From: Anodontia alba
Taxonomy: Eukaryota; Mollusca; Bivalvia; Lucinida; Lucinidae
Assembly (NCBI GenBank): GCA_964016985.1
Contig: OZ024823.1
Location: 132,018,112 to 132,082,111 of the forward strand
Direction of reading: 5' to 3'
DNA length: 64,000 nt
The position numbers were made by a program, and so were the translations under genes. How positions within the stretch are numbered: position 1 is the stretch's first letter; each line of letters opens with the position of its first letter. The notes below the pieces were generated by a model, which saw nothing but the letters and a program-made list of their open reading frames with translations, had not been told where the DNA came from and did no database searches. This document shows positions 23,097-33,940 of the stretch, piece after piece.

Positions 23097-23344
23097 ATGC
23101 ACAAAGTATCAGCTAGGCCTTTGCTCTCCATGCACACATTCTGTAGTATTCAGTGATTTAGTTAGTGGACAGTGAAGGTCCTGATCAGACTGTATGTATG
23201 TGCAGTCTGATCTGGCCTTAGCTGTCCGCATATGCCCAAAGACAAGTTTTTGCATGGGCAGCCCATCTATTCACTTTTGCCAGGTATTTTATTTAGTCTA
23301 CTTCTTAGGCACTAGAATAGATAACCAGTTGCAGTGATGATAAA

Positions 23345-23395
23345 ACTTAAATAATGTTGAAAGGGAGGTAAAACACCAGATCATCAAATCTTCTG
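23345..23395 (+). mobile_element. SINE family C tail fragment
   Basis: 'cttaaataatgttgaaaggg' and 'gtaaaacaccagatcatc' match the tail of the SINE at 19529-19963. Confidence 0.6.
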
Positions 23396-23756
23396 AGCAA
23401 CAATCTTGGAACTGCTCTAATTATGCAATTTTCTAAAATAAGTTGTTATTTTCCCGTGTTTTTAATGTCAGTATGACCTTGTTAGAAATCAGGAGACATT
23501 AATTTTATTTTTCGTGGATTTTATCTACCTATAAATGCGAGCAGTTCAATTACAAACTTAACATAAAAAATAGTATAGAAGCCTTTGTGCTTTATATTCA
23601 ATTTGTTATTTGCCAACATTTATGCATCAATAAAATCCACAGATATGAAATTCATACCAAAAGTTAATTCTAAATTTTGTTGAAAGACAAAAAGATGATC
23701 AGAAGATAAACTCTTAACTGTCCTAAATATTTGAACACTATCTGCTTACCATTTAA

Positions 23757-23975
23757 TCCATTTACGCCAAATGGATTCTTCTACCACAACTCTTTGGACT
23801 GAACTATTTCCAGTATCAGGGTATCTGGTTAGTTTTTCTTATTCCTGTTATATAGAAATTCCTATGTTTAATGCAAACAGTATAGACCCTGATCAGATGC
23901 TGCAGTATGCAGCATCTGATCTGGGTCTGCACTGGTTGCCAATTATCCTTTTGTGGGTTTCCAGACTAAAATGGG
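23757..23975. mobile_element. P4b MITE, TTAA target duplication
   Basis: 219 bp between TTAA at 23753-23756 and 23976-23979. Ends are 'ccatttacgcc' and 'actaaaatggg'. The core 'acagtatagaccctgatcag' pairs with 'ctgatctgggtctgcactg'. Confidence 0.88.
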
Positions 23976-24171
23976 TTAAACAAGTTGATTTAACTATCAT
24001 TTGACACATATCTAAACAGTGCTGGCTGAGTGGCAAACAGTTTAGACCCTGATCAAACTGTTCCACTCATGTGTGTCTATAGTTTGCCTAGGTTTGCCTG
24101 TGCAGATATTTAGGGTAAATTGGTATGTTTTGTTAAGCCTCGAGTTGTTTTCTAACAAAAGACTTGCATGT

Positions 24172-24396
24172 TTGTTTGTGTTGAGGTTCTACGGCCCAGT
24201 CAAACCAATGGGGTCATGTCCAGCGTGGTCAGTTTACCTATAAACACTTTACTGGGCAGGCTTATTCCTCCAAAGGATTAACCAGTATTGTGCACATTCT
24301 TTCGCCAGAAACTGACAGCTGCCCTTCTTGAATCGGCAGAAAGGAGAGAATGACCGTAGAAAATATTTCATGATCAAATCTCCATAAAAGAATGTT
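24172..24396 (-). mobile_element. 5'-truncated SINE (family B)
   Basis: On the minus strand it runs from the body ('catgaaatattttctacgg') to the tail (cctcaacacaaaca). Flanked by AAAGAYTTGCATGT (24158-24171, 24397-24410), one mismatch. The tRNA head is missing. Confidence 0.9.
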
Positions 24397-24714
24397 AAAG
24401 ATTTGCATGTGTTTTGATTTGTCAAACAAGATACAATGATTTTGATTAACAACTGTAATTAGAGTGGATATTATATTTTATAAGATTATATTTAAAAGAA
24501 TAAAGATATACTAGTGTTTCTGTTATTGTCAGTATTTGTCCATGTTTACTTACAAGCCAACTTTAGACAGTGCCATTACACCTGACTGGATACTTTTGGT
24601 AGATTTTACACCATCTCTGTGCATCCCATTGAAGTATTCATGCAAATCTGGTTATAATCAACCTACTGGTTCACACCAAAGATAAGGACTTACCCCCTTC
24701 CCTTAATTAGCATA

Positions 24715-25935
24715 CATGAGGGGTGTTCCAAAAGAATTGCTTATTGTGTCATTGCTTGATACCCATGTGCAACTTGAAACAAATCAATACATACATCTAT
24801 AGCCCTATCAAATACCTACATAATGATGTGTACATGTAAAAAGCGTTGCCAAGGAGGAAATACGGGCCTACATAAAAGCTAGCTCAAAGATAGCTTGTAC
24901 TTTGAAACAAATATTTGCTGAAATTTCTGTTGTTTACAGATCTACTAATGTCTCCTAAGACCAGTTTGTAGATGGAAAAAGAAATTTGATTCTGGGTTAG
25001 AGTAGATAGAATGCGCACAAAGCAGGAAGGCCAAAGTCTGCATCTTCTGATAAAATTATATCAAAAGTAAAAGAAATTGTTGAAAAAGTAACATAAGTAA
25101 GATGCTAGGTATATACAGTACTTGATATACCTGTACCAATGGTTGGCATCTCACTATCAAGAGTTCATTACATTCTAAAGAATATCTTGAATGTTAGGAA
25201 GATTTCTGCCACGTGGGTGCCTCATCTGTTGACTGATGGTCAAAAGAAGCAGAGTTAAAATAGCCAAACAAATGCTCAAAATATTTCCAAAATATGAAGA
25301 AAAGAAATTTGCAAATGTATTCCCTGGCGATAAAACTTGGGTTCATTATTTTGAACATATTAGGAAGGTTTAAGCAATAAAATATGGGCCACCATCGAAA
25401 AGACCCGTAATTGCAAAATGCATGTTAAGTGCAAAGAAGGTTCTGTATGCAATCTTCTCTGGTGAAGGCATTGCAATACTGGTGCCAGCGAAAAAAGGTC
25501 AAACGAGTAACTGGAAAATACTACAAAGATGTGGTATTGAAGAAATTGAAAAAATGCTACCAGAAACGGTCATTGGTTACAAACATGTCTGACTTCTAAA
25601 TGATAATGCCCCAGCCCATACTTCTACCATTGTTAGTCTTTTTGTTAGCAAAAAGAGAAGTTAACAGTTATACCATACTCTCCTTATTCACTAGACCTTG
25701 CCCTTTCTTGACTTCTAAATTTTCCAAAATTGAAAACCTTGTTTGACGGAGATACAAGTCGACACAATGACTTCGATCTGCCATAGACCGGTAACATACC
25801 AGTATAACTGAGCGTACCACGACACATTCTGGAAGTGGATTCATCGACTGAAATTATGCATTTGTAGTCATGGGAACTGCTTTGAGGGCATGACATAAAG
25901 AAATTTGTGACAACTTACATTTTGAACATTCTACA
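24715..25935 (+). mobile_element. Degraded mariner-type transposon
   Basis: Starts 'catgaggggtgttccaaaag' after TA (24713-24714) and ends 'ttgaacattctaca' before TA (25936-25937), with weak inverted termini. At 1221 bp it is mariner-sized. It carries a broken transposase (see 24880-25900). Terminal similarity is too low for recent mobility. Confidence 0.75.
24880..25900 (+). pseudogene. Mariner transposase pseudogene
   Basis: In shifting frames the sequence keeps recognisable mariner (DD-D family) signatures. These are a DKTWVHYF block near 25330, KVLYAIFSGEG near 25440, a LLNDNAPAHTS block near 25600, YSPYSLDLA near 25675 and a C-terminal FWKWIHRLKLCI block near 25830. Several frameshifts and stops separate the blocks, and the third catalytic Asp region (expected after SLDLA) is disrupted. 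The intact family enzyme cuts and pastes DNA at TA sites in the nucleus; this copy cannot encode it. Assignment rests on these motifs, and the subfamily is not determined. Confidence 0.8.
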
Positions 25936-25937
25936 TA

Positions 25938-26476
25938 GATATACAGGGAAAAATACGCCCTGCCCCTGGCCACCATGTTTTTTGACAAATCCCGGCTTGA
26001 ACAATCTTGGTAGAGGGTCATCAAAGAAACATTTCTGCCAAATTATTTCATATCCGTATAGTAGTTTCTGACAAGATTTTTTTGTTTTCTATATAGATAT
26101 ATAGGGGAAAATAAACACCCCTGCGCCCCCACCACCCACCCCCCCATCAGCCATGTTTTCTGACGAATCGTCACAGATTGAACAATCTTAGTAGAAGGTC
26201 ACCAAAGGAACATTTCTGCCAAATTATATTGAAATTTCTTCAGTGGTTTCTGACGAGAAGATTTTTAAAGTTATTTTCTTTTGGTTGCCATGGCAACATG
26301 AATTCTGCAGTGGATTCCAAATCTTTGAACAACTTTCAGTCAGTATCATCCAAGGATCATTCCTGTGAAATTTGGTTAAAATTGGCTCAGTGGTTTAGAT
26401 GTCAAATGTTGACAATGGACGGACAACTTGCCTATCAAAACAGCTCATCTGGAGCACTGTGTTCAGGTGAGCTAAA
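25938..26476 (-). mobile_element. Helitron-like element fragment
   Basis: Two ~170-bp units ('aacaatcttggtagagggtc', 'aacatttctgccaaattat') precede the terminus 'tgttcaggtgagctaaaaat', whose complement TTTAGCTCACCTGAACA is the 5' end seen in other copies. The other end is missing. Confidence 0.6.
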
Positions 26477-27265
26477 AATGTGAATGGATGGATGGATGAC
26501 AGGTTCAAAGTGTCACAAAAGATTCTTAATGTCACTCAGGGGAGCTAAAAAAGCTTAGCCCACAACTTCTAAGAATTGTTGCATCGGATTGTAATTTGTA
26601 GTAACATTGCAGCAAGTTGTTGCCAATCTAAGGATGGTACTTTTCTGCAGGGACAGGGTTTGCTTTCCCCTGTTTGACCACAAATGTAGTTCTGCACCAT
26701 GATATGGTTGCTGGGTATATCAAACATCAGTTGCATATTTGATTTTACATAAGCTATGAGAGCTGTTTTCTATCAAGAAAGCTATTTTCCAACAAAAAGA
26801 GCTTTTTTACACAGGAACTACTTTCTGTCAAAACAAGCTATTTTCCAACAAATTCAATGTGAAGTTTAAAAAGGGAAAGGGACAGCAATAACAAAACAGA
26901 AAGCAATAAATTGTACATCAAATATTTTAATAAATAACATAGGCACGACAAATATGATCACACTAACAAGTGTCTGCTTCACACTTTTTGGTCCTTTTAG
27001 AGACCTTATTTGCACACAACCCATAATAAGCTGATTCCATGATTAAGCATTTCTATGAAAAATACATGTGAAGCTCGCTGTGGAAAAAAAAACATTTTAT
27101 CTCTGTAAATAGCCAAGCTCCTGATCAGCCTGCACATTCACAATCTGTTCAGGTGCTTCACTGTTTGCCATATACATTTATACAGGTGATGCAATATACT
27201 TTATCCCATAACTGACTTCATTTGATTATGTGATATCCATATTTTCAAAGGTAAGGGTATTCTTT
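26477..27265. other. Unassigned
   Basis: A short (ggat)n run lies near 26486. A possible decayed core hairpin ('cctgatcagcctgcacattc ... cactgtttgcc') lies near 27120-27170. No gene is seen. Confidence 0.5.
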
Positions 27266-27269
27266 AAAG

Positions 27270-27500
27270 TCTTGTGAAAGGGAACTGATATGCTTTCAAG
27301 AAAAGCAACTCTTGTCAAATCTGTTTTGCCTCCCTTATAAATGAGGTCTACTTTAACAAGAAAGAATTTGCTCCCCTTGTTTGGGAGCATTTTTTTTTTT
27401 TTTAGAGACCTCTTTAAAAGTGGCTTGATGGTCAAGAATGCAAACAGGAAGTCAAAAGTTACCTCCCCTTGTATAAAATATAGCAGAAAAGCTACCAAGT
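27270..27500. mobile_element. MITE with 'gggaggtaactttt' terminus
   Basis: Shares 'tctactttaacaagaaagaa', 'ctccccttgtttgggag' and 'aagttacctcccctt' with 28460-28660. It contains a short poly(T). Confidence 0.55.
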
Positions 27501-27655
27501 TTAGCAAGTCCCCTTTAAAGCATAATTATGACAGCCAAAGAAAACTTAATAACTAAACAGTAAAGGCTCAGAACTGAATATATATTCTCAAAGTCTCGTC
27601 AGGATTTTACTTCTCAAAAAACCAAGTATAGAGGACCAAATTAGTAGGTAGTCTG

Positions 27656-27892
27656 GGCCCACTTGTTCAAAGCGTCGTTAGCTTAACGAGATCGTTAAGG
27701 GTCATTTTGTTTACTGTTTTAGCGGATTCAATACATGATATTCTGATATTTTTTGCTGAAAAATGTGAGTACCTTTTGCTCTGCAAAAGCTACTCACATT
27801 TTTTCAGCAAAAAATTTCAGTTTATTTGCATATCAATGTAAATTTTAACGAATCGTTAACTAACGACATCGTTAGCTTTGAACAACTGGGCC
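27656..27892. mobile_element. P1 palindromic MITE
   Basis: 237 bp, with termini GGCCCACTTGTTCAAAG and CTTTGAACAACTGGGCC. The stem is 'attttttgctgaaaaatgtg'. Flanks are CTG and CAG. Same orientation as 11557. Confidence 0.88.
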
Positions 27893-27910
27893 CAGGGCTT
27901 TACTTTTTAA

Positions 27911-28168
27911 CACTTAGCATGCTATGAGCATATTAAGCTGGCATATCCAGCAGTTTAGAACCTGATGATGATGTCTTAATTTTTCCAGAAAATAAAATTT
28001 GACATTTCAACCTTCTTTTTCACAGAAAATAAGATGACATTTCATGCAAATTGTCTCCCAATGGATTGTCTGCCTTTCGAGACAATTTGTATAAAATGTC
28101 AACAATGTTCTCAGTAAAATATATTTCAAAATGTTCCTGCTGAAATCTTTTACCCAGCATGCTAAGCG
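27911..28168. mobile_element. P7 TTAA-flanked MITE
   Basis: 258 bp between TTAA 27907-27910 and 28169-28172. Ends are CACTTAGCATGCT and AGCATGCTAAGCG. Arms are 'gacatttcatgcaaattgtc' and 'gacaatttgtataaaatgtc'. Confidence 0.85.
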
Positions 28169-28222
28169 TTAACTATGATAGTTTCCCAGGTCACAAATCA
28201 AAAGTTATTTGATGATCTTAAC

Positions 28223-28402
28223 CCTAGTCCTGCTGAACCCGGATATACCCAGCCTTTGCAAACAGTGTAGATCCAGATGATCTGGATCTGCACTGTTTGC
28301 CATTTAGTATGTGAATTTATATCAACAATCTGGATCATGTAAACTGATTGTTTGAAAATTAGAAGAGGCCTTGGCATCTTAATTTATTCAGCATGACTAG
28401 GG
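28223..28402. mobile_element. P5 TTAA-flanked MITE, hairpin centre deleted
   Basis: 180 bp between TTAA 28219-28222 and 28403-28406. The centre 'gatccagatgatctggatc' lacks the ~25 bp of loop-proximal stem seen in other P5 copies. Confidence 0.88.
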
Positions 28403-28459
28403 TTAAAGCCATTCTGTTCAATCATGACCCAATACGTCTTTTCAACATGTTTAGGGAAT

Positions 28460-28660
28460 ACATACACTTTCAAGGCAGGTAACTTATGTCTCCAATCTGA
28501 AAAAGAGTCTACTCTTAAAAAAAGAATTTCTCTCCTTGGGAGTGAATTCTTTTCTTATAAGGTAAACCCTTTTTTTAGAAAGGATCTGATGTGCACAAAT
28601 GCTATCAGGAAGTCACAAAAGTTACCTCCCTTGCAAAAGAAGGCAGAACATCTAGCAAAT
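28460..28660. mobile_element. Second copy of the 'gttacctccc' MITE
   Basis: Inverted ends 'ggcaggtaacttatg' and 'acaaaagttacctccc', plus interior homology to 27270-27500. Confidence 0.6.
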
Positions 28661-28678
28661 GTATTTAGGTCCCCTTAA

Positions 28679-28881
28679 CTCTTTCAGCGCCAAATTTCAG
28701 ACGACATTTGTCATCTGCTTTTCTTTTTTAACAAACTATTGCTTGAAAAGAAGTTTATACGTAAAGTTGAAAGACTGAATGTCAAACAGCATAGATCCAG
28801 ATGTGACGGCTCATGAGCCGTCTCATCTGGATCTATGCTGTTTGCAAAAGCCTATCATTATCGCCTGTGGCAGTGAAAGAG
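28679..28881. mobile_element. P8 TTAA-flanked MITE with shared core
   Basis: 203 bp between TTAA 28675-28678 and 28882-28885. Ends are CTCTTTCAGCGCC and 'ggcagtgaaagag'. The core 'caaacagcatagatccagat' pairs with its complement around 'gacggctcatgagccgtc'. The ends are unlike P4, P5 and P7, but the core is related. Confidence 0.88.
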
Positions 28882-28989
28882 TTAAGAACACAAAGCCTAC
28901 ACTTTAGCTATTGTAAGAAATGTAGAGTGACTTATTAACCTAATATAAGCAATTAGCACTTTCTGGGCAAAATCAACACAAGACAAATG

Positions 28990-29100
28990 GATGATATTTT
29001 CTTATTTTCACTAGAAAATAGGGGTTGAAATGTGGGGAAAATAAGAAAAATACATTTCAAAATGTCTACTGAAATTTTACCTAGCATGCTTCATACACAC
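28990..29100. mobile_element. P7-type MITE remnant
   Basis: 'tttcactagaaaataggggt' and 'tgaaattttacctagcatgc' are decayed P7 pieces. Confidence 0.5.
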
Positions 29101-29456
29101 TTCAGATCATATGCAGCAGTTGTTCAGACAGGTTTTCTGATTTTCAAACAGAATTTTGAAAACTCAAAACTAAGCTTTTACCCCAGTATGCTTGTTTGTT
29201 TTAGCCTCGACACCCCAATAGCCTCTAGACACAACGGCAGCCTCTAGACACCATGGTATCCAGGCTTACTTAAGTTGATCAAGAAAATTTTGATCAACAC
29301 AAACAGATGATATAGACCCAGTAAACAATGGAGGTTGTTAGCTTCCAATTATTCTGTCAACACAGGCAGTGCTATAGGAAATTATAAATAAAAACATTCT
29401 GCAAATATTTTGTGAATTACAAAGGTATCAAAATGTTTATAGAAATGAGGCATTAA

Positions 29457-29658
29457 ACACTTTCCATGCTATTGGCAAATTCAGCAGACAACAAACTGAT
29501 GGTAATTTTTCTTACTTTTCCTAGAAAATAGGGTCTGACACTTCAAGCAAACTGTCTCCTTAGGAGACAGATTGCACAGTGTCAAATCCTATTTTCTAGG
29601 AAAATACAAAACTATTTCAAAGTGTCATCTGCTGAAATTTCTACCCAGCATGCAAAGT
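29457..29658. mobile_element. P7 MITE
   Basis: Left TTAA 29453-29456. Centre 'aactgtctccttaggagaca' and arms 'ctagaaaatagggtctgaca' and 'gtcaaatcctattttctagg'. The right TTAA is mutated. Confidence 0.8.
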
Positions 29659-29765
29659 GTAAACAGCACACAGTAATCTCAAGAAGAAAACAATACAGAC
29701 TGTTTGGAACATTGTACACACTTAAGTTCATGATTCACATCTCTTCCAACTCAAGTGCCAGTTAA

Positions 29766-29952
29766 CCCATTTATACCTGTGGATTCTCCCATCCTGGAAG
29801 TTGGACAAATCCATTTTTTTTTCAAAGGGTGTTATACTAAGGATTTCCATAATAATGGTACACAGTGCAGACTAATCAGTGGCCACATTCTGCAGGTTCT
29901 GAACTGAGAATGGTTGCCACAATGCATTTGTGGAACAATAGGTATCAATGGA
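29766..29952. mobile_element. P4b-like TTAA-flanked MITE, diverged
   Basis: TTAA at 29762-29765 and 29953-29956, with ends CCCATTTATACC and 'ggtatcaatgga'. The core is decayed ('acacagtgcagactaatcag'). Confidence 0.7.
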
Positions 29953-29982
29953 TTAATATGTATGGAAGACAATCAATTTTAA

Positions 29983-30192
29983 CCCTTAGCATGCTAGCTA
30001 AACTTTTCAGCAGCTGACATTGTTAAATATTTCTTATTTTTTTCCCAGAAAAAAGGATTTGACATATCATGCAAATTGTCTCCCAAGAAAACAACCTGTA
30101 TAAAAAGTTAAATCTTATTGTCTGGAAAAACAAGAAAAATACATGTACTGTTGATTTGTCATCTGCTGAATTTGCCCCGAGCATGCTAAGTA
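29983..30192. mobile_element. P7 TTAA-flanked MITE
   Basis: 210 bp between TTAA 29979-29982 and 30193-30196, with ends CCCTTAGCATGCT and AGCATGCTAAGTA. Confidence 0.85.
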
Positions 30193-30325
30193 TTAATAAA
30201 CATAAAGGGGTAAGAGTAGGTACCAGTAACTTCAGGAAAGCTAGGATCAAACTTTCACTGCCCTATCCATACATAAAGCCCTGATCAGGCTGTGCATATT
30301 TATCTGGGCCTTTATTGCCGCATTA

Positions 30326-30542
30326 CGGTAAATGTCCTAAAAATTCGAACACCAAAGTTTCTGATAAAATGACATATGCAAACAGTGCAGACCCAGATCA
30401 GACTGCTCCTGAAGGAGCAGTCTGATCAGGGTCTACACTGTTTGCCATTCCACTAAGTATTTTAAGAAACAAGTGCATAAGAAGCAAAATTTAGGCCAGA
30501 ATAGTAGAGAATAAAGTGTTCGCAATTTTAGGACATTTACCG
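30326..30542. mobile_element. P2 MITE, TA target duplication
   Basis: 217 bp with near-perfect termini CGGTAAATGTCCTAAAA, flanked by TA (30324-30325, 30543-30544). The core hairpin is 'cagactgctcctgaaggagc'. Removing it restores 'gcattaaccctta', the TTAA end of the adjoining P7 element. Confidence 0.92.
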
Positions 30543-30544
30543 TA

Positions 30545-30725
30545 ACCCTTAAAGAGTTGAGCAAATTTGCAGAAAATGACATTCTAAAATTGATTTTTTC
30601 ATTTTTCAGAGAAAATAAGACTTGGTATTTCATGTGAGCTGAGCAGACAATTCACATGAAATGTCAAGCTTATTTTCTCTGTAAAAATGATAAAAAAAAA
30701 ATAAAAATACATGTATTATAAGCTG
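30545..30725. mobile_element. P7 MITE whose TTAA end was hit by P2
   Basis: Arms 'atttcatgtgagctgagcag' and 'attcacatgaaatgtcaagc'. Its left TTAA is split by the P2 element at 30326-30542. The right end is decayed. Confidence 0.7.
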
Positions 30726-30791
30726 TAGTTGTTGAAACAGTTCCAAAGTATGCTGCATCTTCATTCATGGCCACAAGACTTTGTAACTTAA

Positions 30792-30986
30792 CACCTACCA
30801 TGCTATGAGCAAACTTTAACAGACAAAAAATTAATATTTTTATTACTGTTTTTCCCAGAGAATAGGCTTTGACATTTCATGCAAAATGTCTCCTTGGCCT
30901 GAAATTTCATCGCTTATTTTCTGGGGAAAATAAGAAAACTATTTCAAAATGTCATCTGCTGAAATTTTTACCCAGCATACAAAGTG
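30792..30986. mobile_element. P7 MITE
   Basis: Left TTAA 30788-30791. Arms 'tgacatttcatgcaaaatgt' and 'atttcatcgcttattttctg'. The right TTAA is lost. Confidence 0.75.
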
Positions 30987-31732
30987 TTAGCAACTACACC
31001 ATTTTGTAAAACAAGCAAAATATGAGACCTTTGAACAAAACACTTATAACAGAAGAAATGTTTCTACAATTTAAAACATAGACCAAAATATCTGAAGTAA
31101 CATAAAATGAATAAAAAAAAAATCCATCTTTCCCAAACTCCTCATGATTATTACACGAAAAACAACAAAACCTCTCCTCTACAGTTTATTTTAATGAGCT
31201 CTAAATGACCTAGTATAAATGAATGAATGTTTACTGACCATGATGTAGTATGGGATTTCTATGTTTTGCATTGAAATTTCAGAATTCTCCATGTGCCATA
31301 ATGGTCAGTAAACATTCACCTGTATTCATGTACTGAGTCTTCTGAAAGGCAGTTTAAAGGTTATAAAACACTGATGCAACCCTTTGCATCTGTATGACCA
31401 AACTATGATATAGTAAGTTACAAACAACTGGTGGCAATGTTTCAAGCAATGAAATGAAACTAGTGAAACTGGAAGATTGGCGAGATAAAATTAAACATAC
31501 AAACATACTCCAAGAAAAGGTGAATTGAAATGGTGTTTCAAATTACAAGCAGGTATGTAGCAAATTTGTGTTCAGCAAGCACCTATGGGAAGGCCACAAA
31601 GTGGCGGCTTCAGATGAGTGCTTCCTCAATACAGGTAAAATTTCCACTTCTTTACTCTTAATTGGATCTGACATAGTGACCTTTTAACACACTGCTTCAT
31701 ACAGGTGCATTTAAGATTGGTTATATTGTACA
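30987..31732. other. Mostly unassigned, with one small MITE
   Basis: 31225-31320 has inverted termini 'aatgtttactgaccatgatg' and 'cataatggtcagtaaacatt'. The rest shows no gene or recognised repeat. Confidence 0.55.
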
Positions 31733-32234
31733 TAATAAATGTCCTATAATTTCCAAACACTTTATTCCATACTTTTTTGCCAGTTGCTTCTTAAGATGTT
31801 TAGTGGAATGGCAAACAGTGTAGACCCAGATCAGATTGCTCCTTCAGGTGTTTTGTTTGTGTTGAGCTGTAAGGCCCAGTCATATGGGGTCATGTCGAGG
31901 GCGGTCAGTTTACCTAACCACACCTTTACTGGGCATGCTTCGTCCTCTAAGGGGATAACCAGTATTGTGCCCATTCTTTAGCCAGAACTGCCCTTCTTGA
32001 ATCAGCGGAAGGGAGAGAATGACCGTAGAAAATATTTCATGATCAATCTCCATGAAAGAATGTTGCCGACCCGGCAAGGGTCGAACCCGCAACCTCCTGA
32101 TCATTAGTCGGGTGCGCATCCAACTGAGCCACGGAAGCCGGCTCCTTCAGGTGCAATCTGATCTGCGTCTGCACTATGTGCATATGCCAATGTGTCAGAA
32201 ACTTTAGCGCATGAATTTTAGGACATTTATCATA
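31733..32234. mobile_element. P2 MITE split at its hairpin centre by a SINE
   Basis: Left arm 'taaatgtcctataatttcca...agacccagatcagattgct' and right arm 'gcaatctgatctgcgtctgc...ttttaggacatttatca'. The SINE sits exactly in the central 'gctccttcagg' loop region. Confidence 0.85.
31851..32140 (-). mobile_element. Full-length tRNA-derived SINE (family B)
   Basis: On the minus strand it starts 'ccggcttccgtggctcagtt' (A box TGGCTCAGTTGG), then the B box GGTTCGACCC. The body is 'catgaaatattttctacggt' and the tail is 'ttacagctcaacacaaac'. It is 290 bp, flanked by an exact 13-bp duplication GCTCCTTCAGGTG (31838-31850, 32141-32153). It is the best reference copy of the family here. Confidence 0.95.
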
Positions 32235-32612
32235 GATGCCTTAACGTTTGAAGAGAGATGATAGGAAATTGCAGATATGATCAGAACATTTCTGCAGTAG
32301 AAGCACAGACTGGTCTAAATATTCCTTGGTTTTGTATAATATGGTACCAGTTCTCATGCTTATTTACCATGTTATAGCCTTTAATACCAAAATGACCAAC
32401 AGCAATATTGCAAAACACTGTTACTCAATGATGCCAAAGTTGTTTACCTTCCAGTTCTTGTGTAATTCTGTAGTAACCAGAGATGTACTAGAAGAAATTT
32501 CACATATCATACACCCTCAACAAGTTCCGGTCAATTGGCTTCCAAGCAGTGTGGTAAAAAAAACAAAAACATACGATGTCCTTTATGTAAAATGTATAAA
32601 AACTCTTTATTG
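32235..32612. other. Unassigned, 95-codon open frame not supported
   Basis: A 95-codon frame at 32326-32613 has no recognisable motif and runs into a MITE. I see no other structure. Confidence 0.5.
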
Positions 32613-32800
32613 AATATACCTTAAGTATCTGGACAAATAGGCCTGACCATATCAGATGACGCAGAATGAGAAAGCAGGGTCTGATCAGGGTCTACACTGT
32701 CACTTATCCATTAATTTTAGACACACAAATCAGTACTAAAAATGTATTGTTCAAATTTAAGTACAAGTATGGTAAGGAGCCACCTGTCTGAAGCTTTAGG
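32613..32800. mobile_element. P3-type MITE
   Basis: 'taccttaagtatctggacaa', 'ataggcctgacc', 'gatcagggtctacactgt' and 'acaagtatggtaagg' are colinear with the P3 copy at 40681. Confidence 0.65.
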
Positions 32801-32804
32801 TTAA

Positions 32805-33254
32805 CCCTTCTCATGCTGAATAAATTAAGATGCCATGCCCACTTCTTATTTCCAGCCAATCAGATTACTTGATCTGGGTTTTTGATGAAATTCACATATT
32901 TAATGACAAACAGTGCAGATCCAGATCAGTTGGCTTCAGAAGCCAACTGATCTGGATCTACACTGTTTGCTAAGACAAGGCATTTTTTTTTTTTTTTTTT
33001 TTTTTTTTGATTTGGGTTTTATGGCCCTTTTAAGAATATTTCACTAATATCGAGCCGATCGTTCATCAAAGGTGGGCAAAAACTGGAGAACACGAGGAAA
33101 AAAAACACCTGACCATCCGTAAGCAGAACTTGGCTTTCTCACATGTGTCCTGAGCGAGGCTGGAACCACAGCGGTAAGAAACCTAACGGATTAAGAGTCA
33201 ACTCTCTTATCAACTAGGCTACAGGGCCCGCAAGACAGGGCATGAGGTGTTTAG
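32805..33254. mobile_element. P5 MITE interrupted by a SINE
   Basis: Left TTAA 32801-32804. The perfect core 'cagatcagttggcttcagaa' precedes the insert at 32984. After the SINE it resumes with 'gacagggcatg' and degenerates. Confidence 0.8.
32984..33231 (-). mobile_element. tRNA-derived SINE (family D) with poly(A) tail
   Basis: On the minus strand: head 'gggccctgtagcctagttga' (A box TAGCCTAGTTG), B box near 'ggttccagcctc', and a long 3' poly(A) seen as T(26) at the left. Flanked by AAGACARGGCAT (32972-32983, 33232-33243), one mismatch. Its body is unrelated to families A-C. Confidence 0.9.
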
Positions 33255-33770
33255 TTAAATATAGTAATGCACAGTAAAACAAAACAGTATAAAAGATGTC
33301 CAGGGACAGTCACATGCACAGATTATAGCCTACCAATGACACCAAGGGGAAGGTCAAACAAGCCATGACAGACAGTACACAAGCCACAGACTAAAGAAAA
33401 GAAAAGCAACCAACTCCCTGTTCCCCAACAAATGACTGACTGAGATGCATGGATGTGCAGACTGGATTCTGTCTTCACTGCTGGTGTCAGCGTATTTAAT
33501 ACATGTATATGCTTTGTCCGAGTATACTATAGTATCATCATCAGTATATGGTAAAATGCTGAAAAGGACATTTATTTATCTCATTTTGAACTGGTTGCAC
33601 TACATGTACCAATTTTTATCAGCTTCTCTTACCTACAGCAATATTACACAAGAACAGGAAATCACAGTAGCAGGAAACACAAACACACTAACAATGTTAT
33701 GTGATTCTGTTGAAGTGTTATGAACATTATTTTTCCTTTACCTGCAGACAAAGTGTAACTGTTTTCATGC
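33255..33770. other. Unassigned
   Basis: A 92-codon frame (33445-33723) has no known motif. No splice-flanked segment stands out. Confidence 0.45.
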
Positions 33771-33785
33771 AGGTATATTTAAGAT

Positions 33786-33925
33786 TTGTTTGTGTTATGG
33801 TTATACAGCCCATTCAACCCAATTGGGTCATGTTGAGCGCCATCAGTTTAACTAACCACACTTTTACTGGTCAGGCTTAGTCCTCCAAGCGGTTAACCAG
33901 TATTGTGCACATTCTTTTGCCAGAA
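33786..33925 (-). mobile_element. 5'-truncated SINE (family B)
   Basis: Retains only the 3' part. The tail 'ataaccataacacaaaca' is at the left on the minus strand. Flanked by AGGTATWTTTAAGAT (33771-33785, 33926-33940), one mismatch. Confidence 0.88.
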
Positions 33926-33940
33926 AGGTATTTTTAAGAT

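Noticed and set aside
24715..26476. One large composite element including the mariner and the following repeats
   Set aside because: The mariner is bounded by TA on both sides, and the following repeat is a separate fragment with its own terminus at 26476.
33445..33723. 92-codon open frame as a membrane protein gene
   Set aside because: Hydrophobic residues here follow from AT-rich codons. There is no family motif, no splice context and no homologous neighbour.
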